A stretch of DNA of 5,302 bases from Desulfobacteraceae bacterium (lineage in GTDB: Bacteria > Desulfobacterota > Desulfobacteria > Desulfobacterales > Desulfobacteraceae), in NCBI GenBank assembly GCA_022712835.1, contig JAFLJU010000027.1:1-5302 (forward strand), read 5' to 3'. The first letter of the stretch is position 1; every line of letters begins with the position of its first letter. The translations under genes were made by a program, and so were the position numbers. Positions 4,986-5,302 of the stretch are shown here, piece after piece. The notes below the pieces were generated by a model that was given only the letters and a program-made list of their open reading frames with translations, did no database searches and was not told where the DNA came from.

Positions 4986-5302
4986 TTAGATCTGTTTTGT
5001 AAATTCTTGGAGCCGGGCAAATTGGGTTTCAAGGTTTTGTAATTGTTTTTCAAGGTTTTGATCCTGTGATAACCTGCCTGCCTGTTCAATGGCCATTGCT
5101 GCCCGGGACAGGTCCATGGCTCCAAGGTTGGCGGCCCCGCCTTTAATGGCGTGGGCCTGGTCCTCAAGAACTTGAAACTGCTTTTTCTTTTCCGCCGCTA
5201 TCATGTCTGGAATCTTCTGTTCAACGCTTTTTATGAATTCTTCCAGAACTTCAAGGAAAAAAGGCTTGTCATTGTCGAATTCCGCCAGCATTTCATCAAG
5301 AT
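4986..5302 (-). CDS. HPt domain, C-terminal end of a larger signalling protein (runs off the right edge)
   Basis: The minus-strand frame is open to the window edge and ends at TAA (4988-4986), giving 104 visible residues. It reads LDEMLAEFDNDKPFFLEVL at the start and QAHAIKGGAANLGAMDLSRA in the middle. This is the four-helix HPt fold, and the histidine at 5153-5151 in HAIKGGAANLGA is the phosphoacceptor. An ATG at 5291 could start a free-standing HPt protein. However, the in-frame LDE before it belongs to the usual start of the domain fold, so this is more likely the C-terminal module of a hybrid sensor kinase or multidomain response regulator. It relays phosphate between receiver domains in the cytoplasm. 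It converges with the M20 gene across a 25-nt gap without a visible terminator, so no functional link to the operon is implied. Confidence 0.85.
   Translation of the reverse strand, partial: LDEMLAEFDNDKPFFLEVLEEFIKSVEQKIPDMIAAEKKKQFQVLEDQAHAIKGGAANLGAMDLSRAAMAIEQAGRLSQDQNLEKQLQNLETQFARLQEFTKQI

Overview
The window is a stretch of bacterial chromosome, AT-rich in its first 0.85 kb and ordinary coding sequence afterwards. The insertion-sequence type, the base composition and the two-component/HPt gene on the right fit a Desulfobacterota (deltaproteobacterial, Desulfobacteraceae-like) sulfate reducer. That assignment is an inference from recalled family resemblance, not from a marker gene.

Layout. 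(1) Positions 1-208, minus strand: the N-terminal 69 codons of an IS4-family transposase that runs off the left edge, with a perfect 9-bp hairpin just upstream of its start. (2) About 209-845: an AT-rich gap with no convincing gene. It contains several inverted repeats and, at its right end, a three-fold near-repeat close to the next gene. (3) 846-2126, plus strand: a 426-residue putative transcriptional regulator with a sensor-like N-terminal domain, a degenerate GGDEF/cyclase-like middle domain and a C-terminal helix-turn-helix. (4) 2127-2267: a regulatory gap holding a 9-bp interrupted dyad and two 10-bp palindromes. (5) 2268-4960: three tightly spaced plus-strand genes forming one probable operon. 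These are a DUF3100-type membrane protein (290 aa), a small five-helix membrane protein (154 aa) and a cytoplasmic M20-family metal-dependent amidohydrolase (444 aa). (6) 4986-5302, minus strand and convergent: the C-terminal HPt (histidine phosphotransfer) domain of a protein that continues past the right edge.

Working model. The two membrane proteins form a two-part carrier, the M20 enzyme cleaves an amide bond in the imported compound, and the regulator senses that compound or its product and controls the operon. The logic resembles the E. coli Abg system for p-aminobenzoyl-glutamate (regulator, transporter, M20 hydrolases), but the regulator and transporter belong to unrelated families. 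The substrate cannot be read from the sequence. This regulator-DUF3100-small membrane protein-M20 cassette is the best candidate here for an undescribed system.
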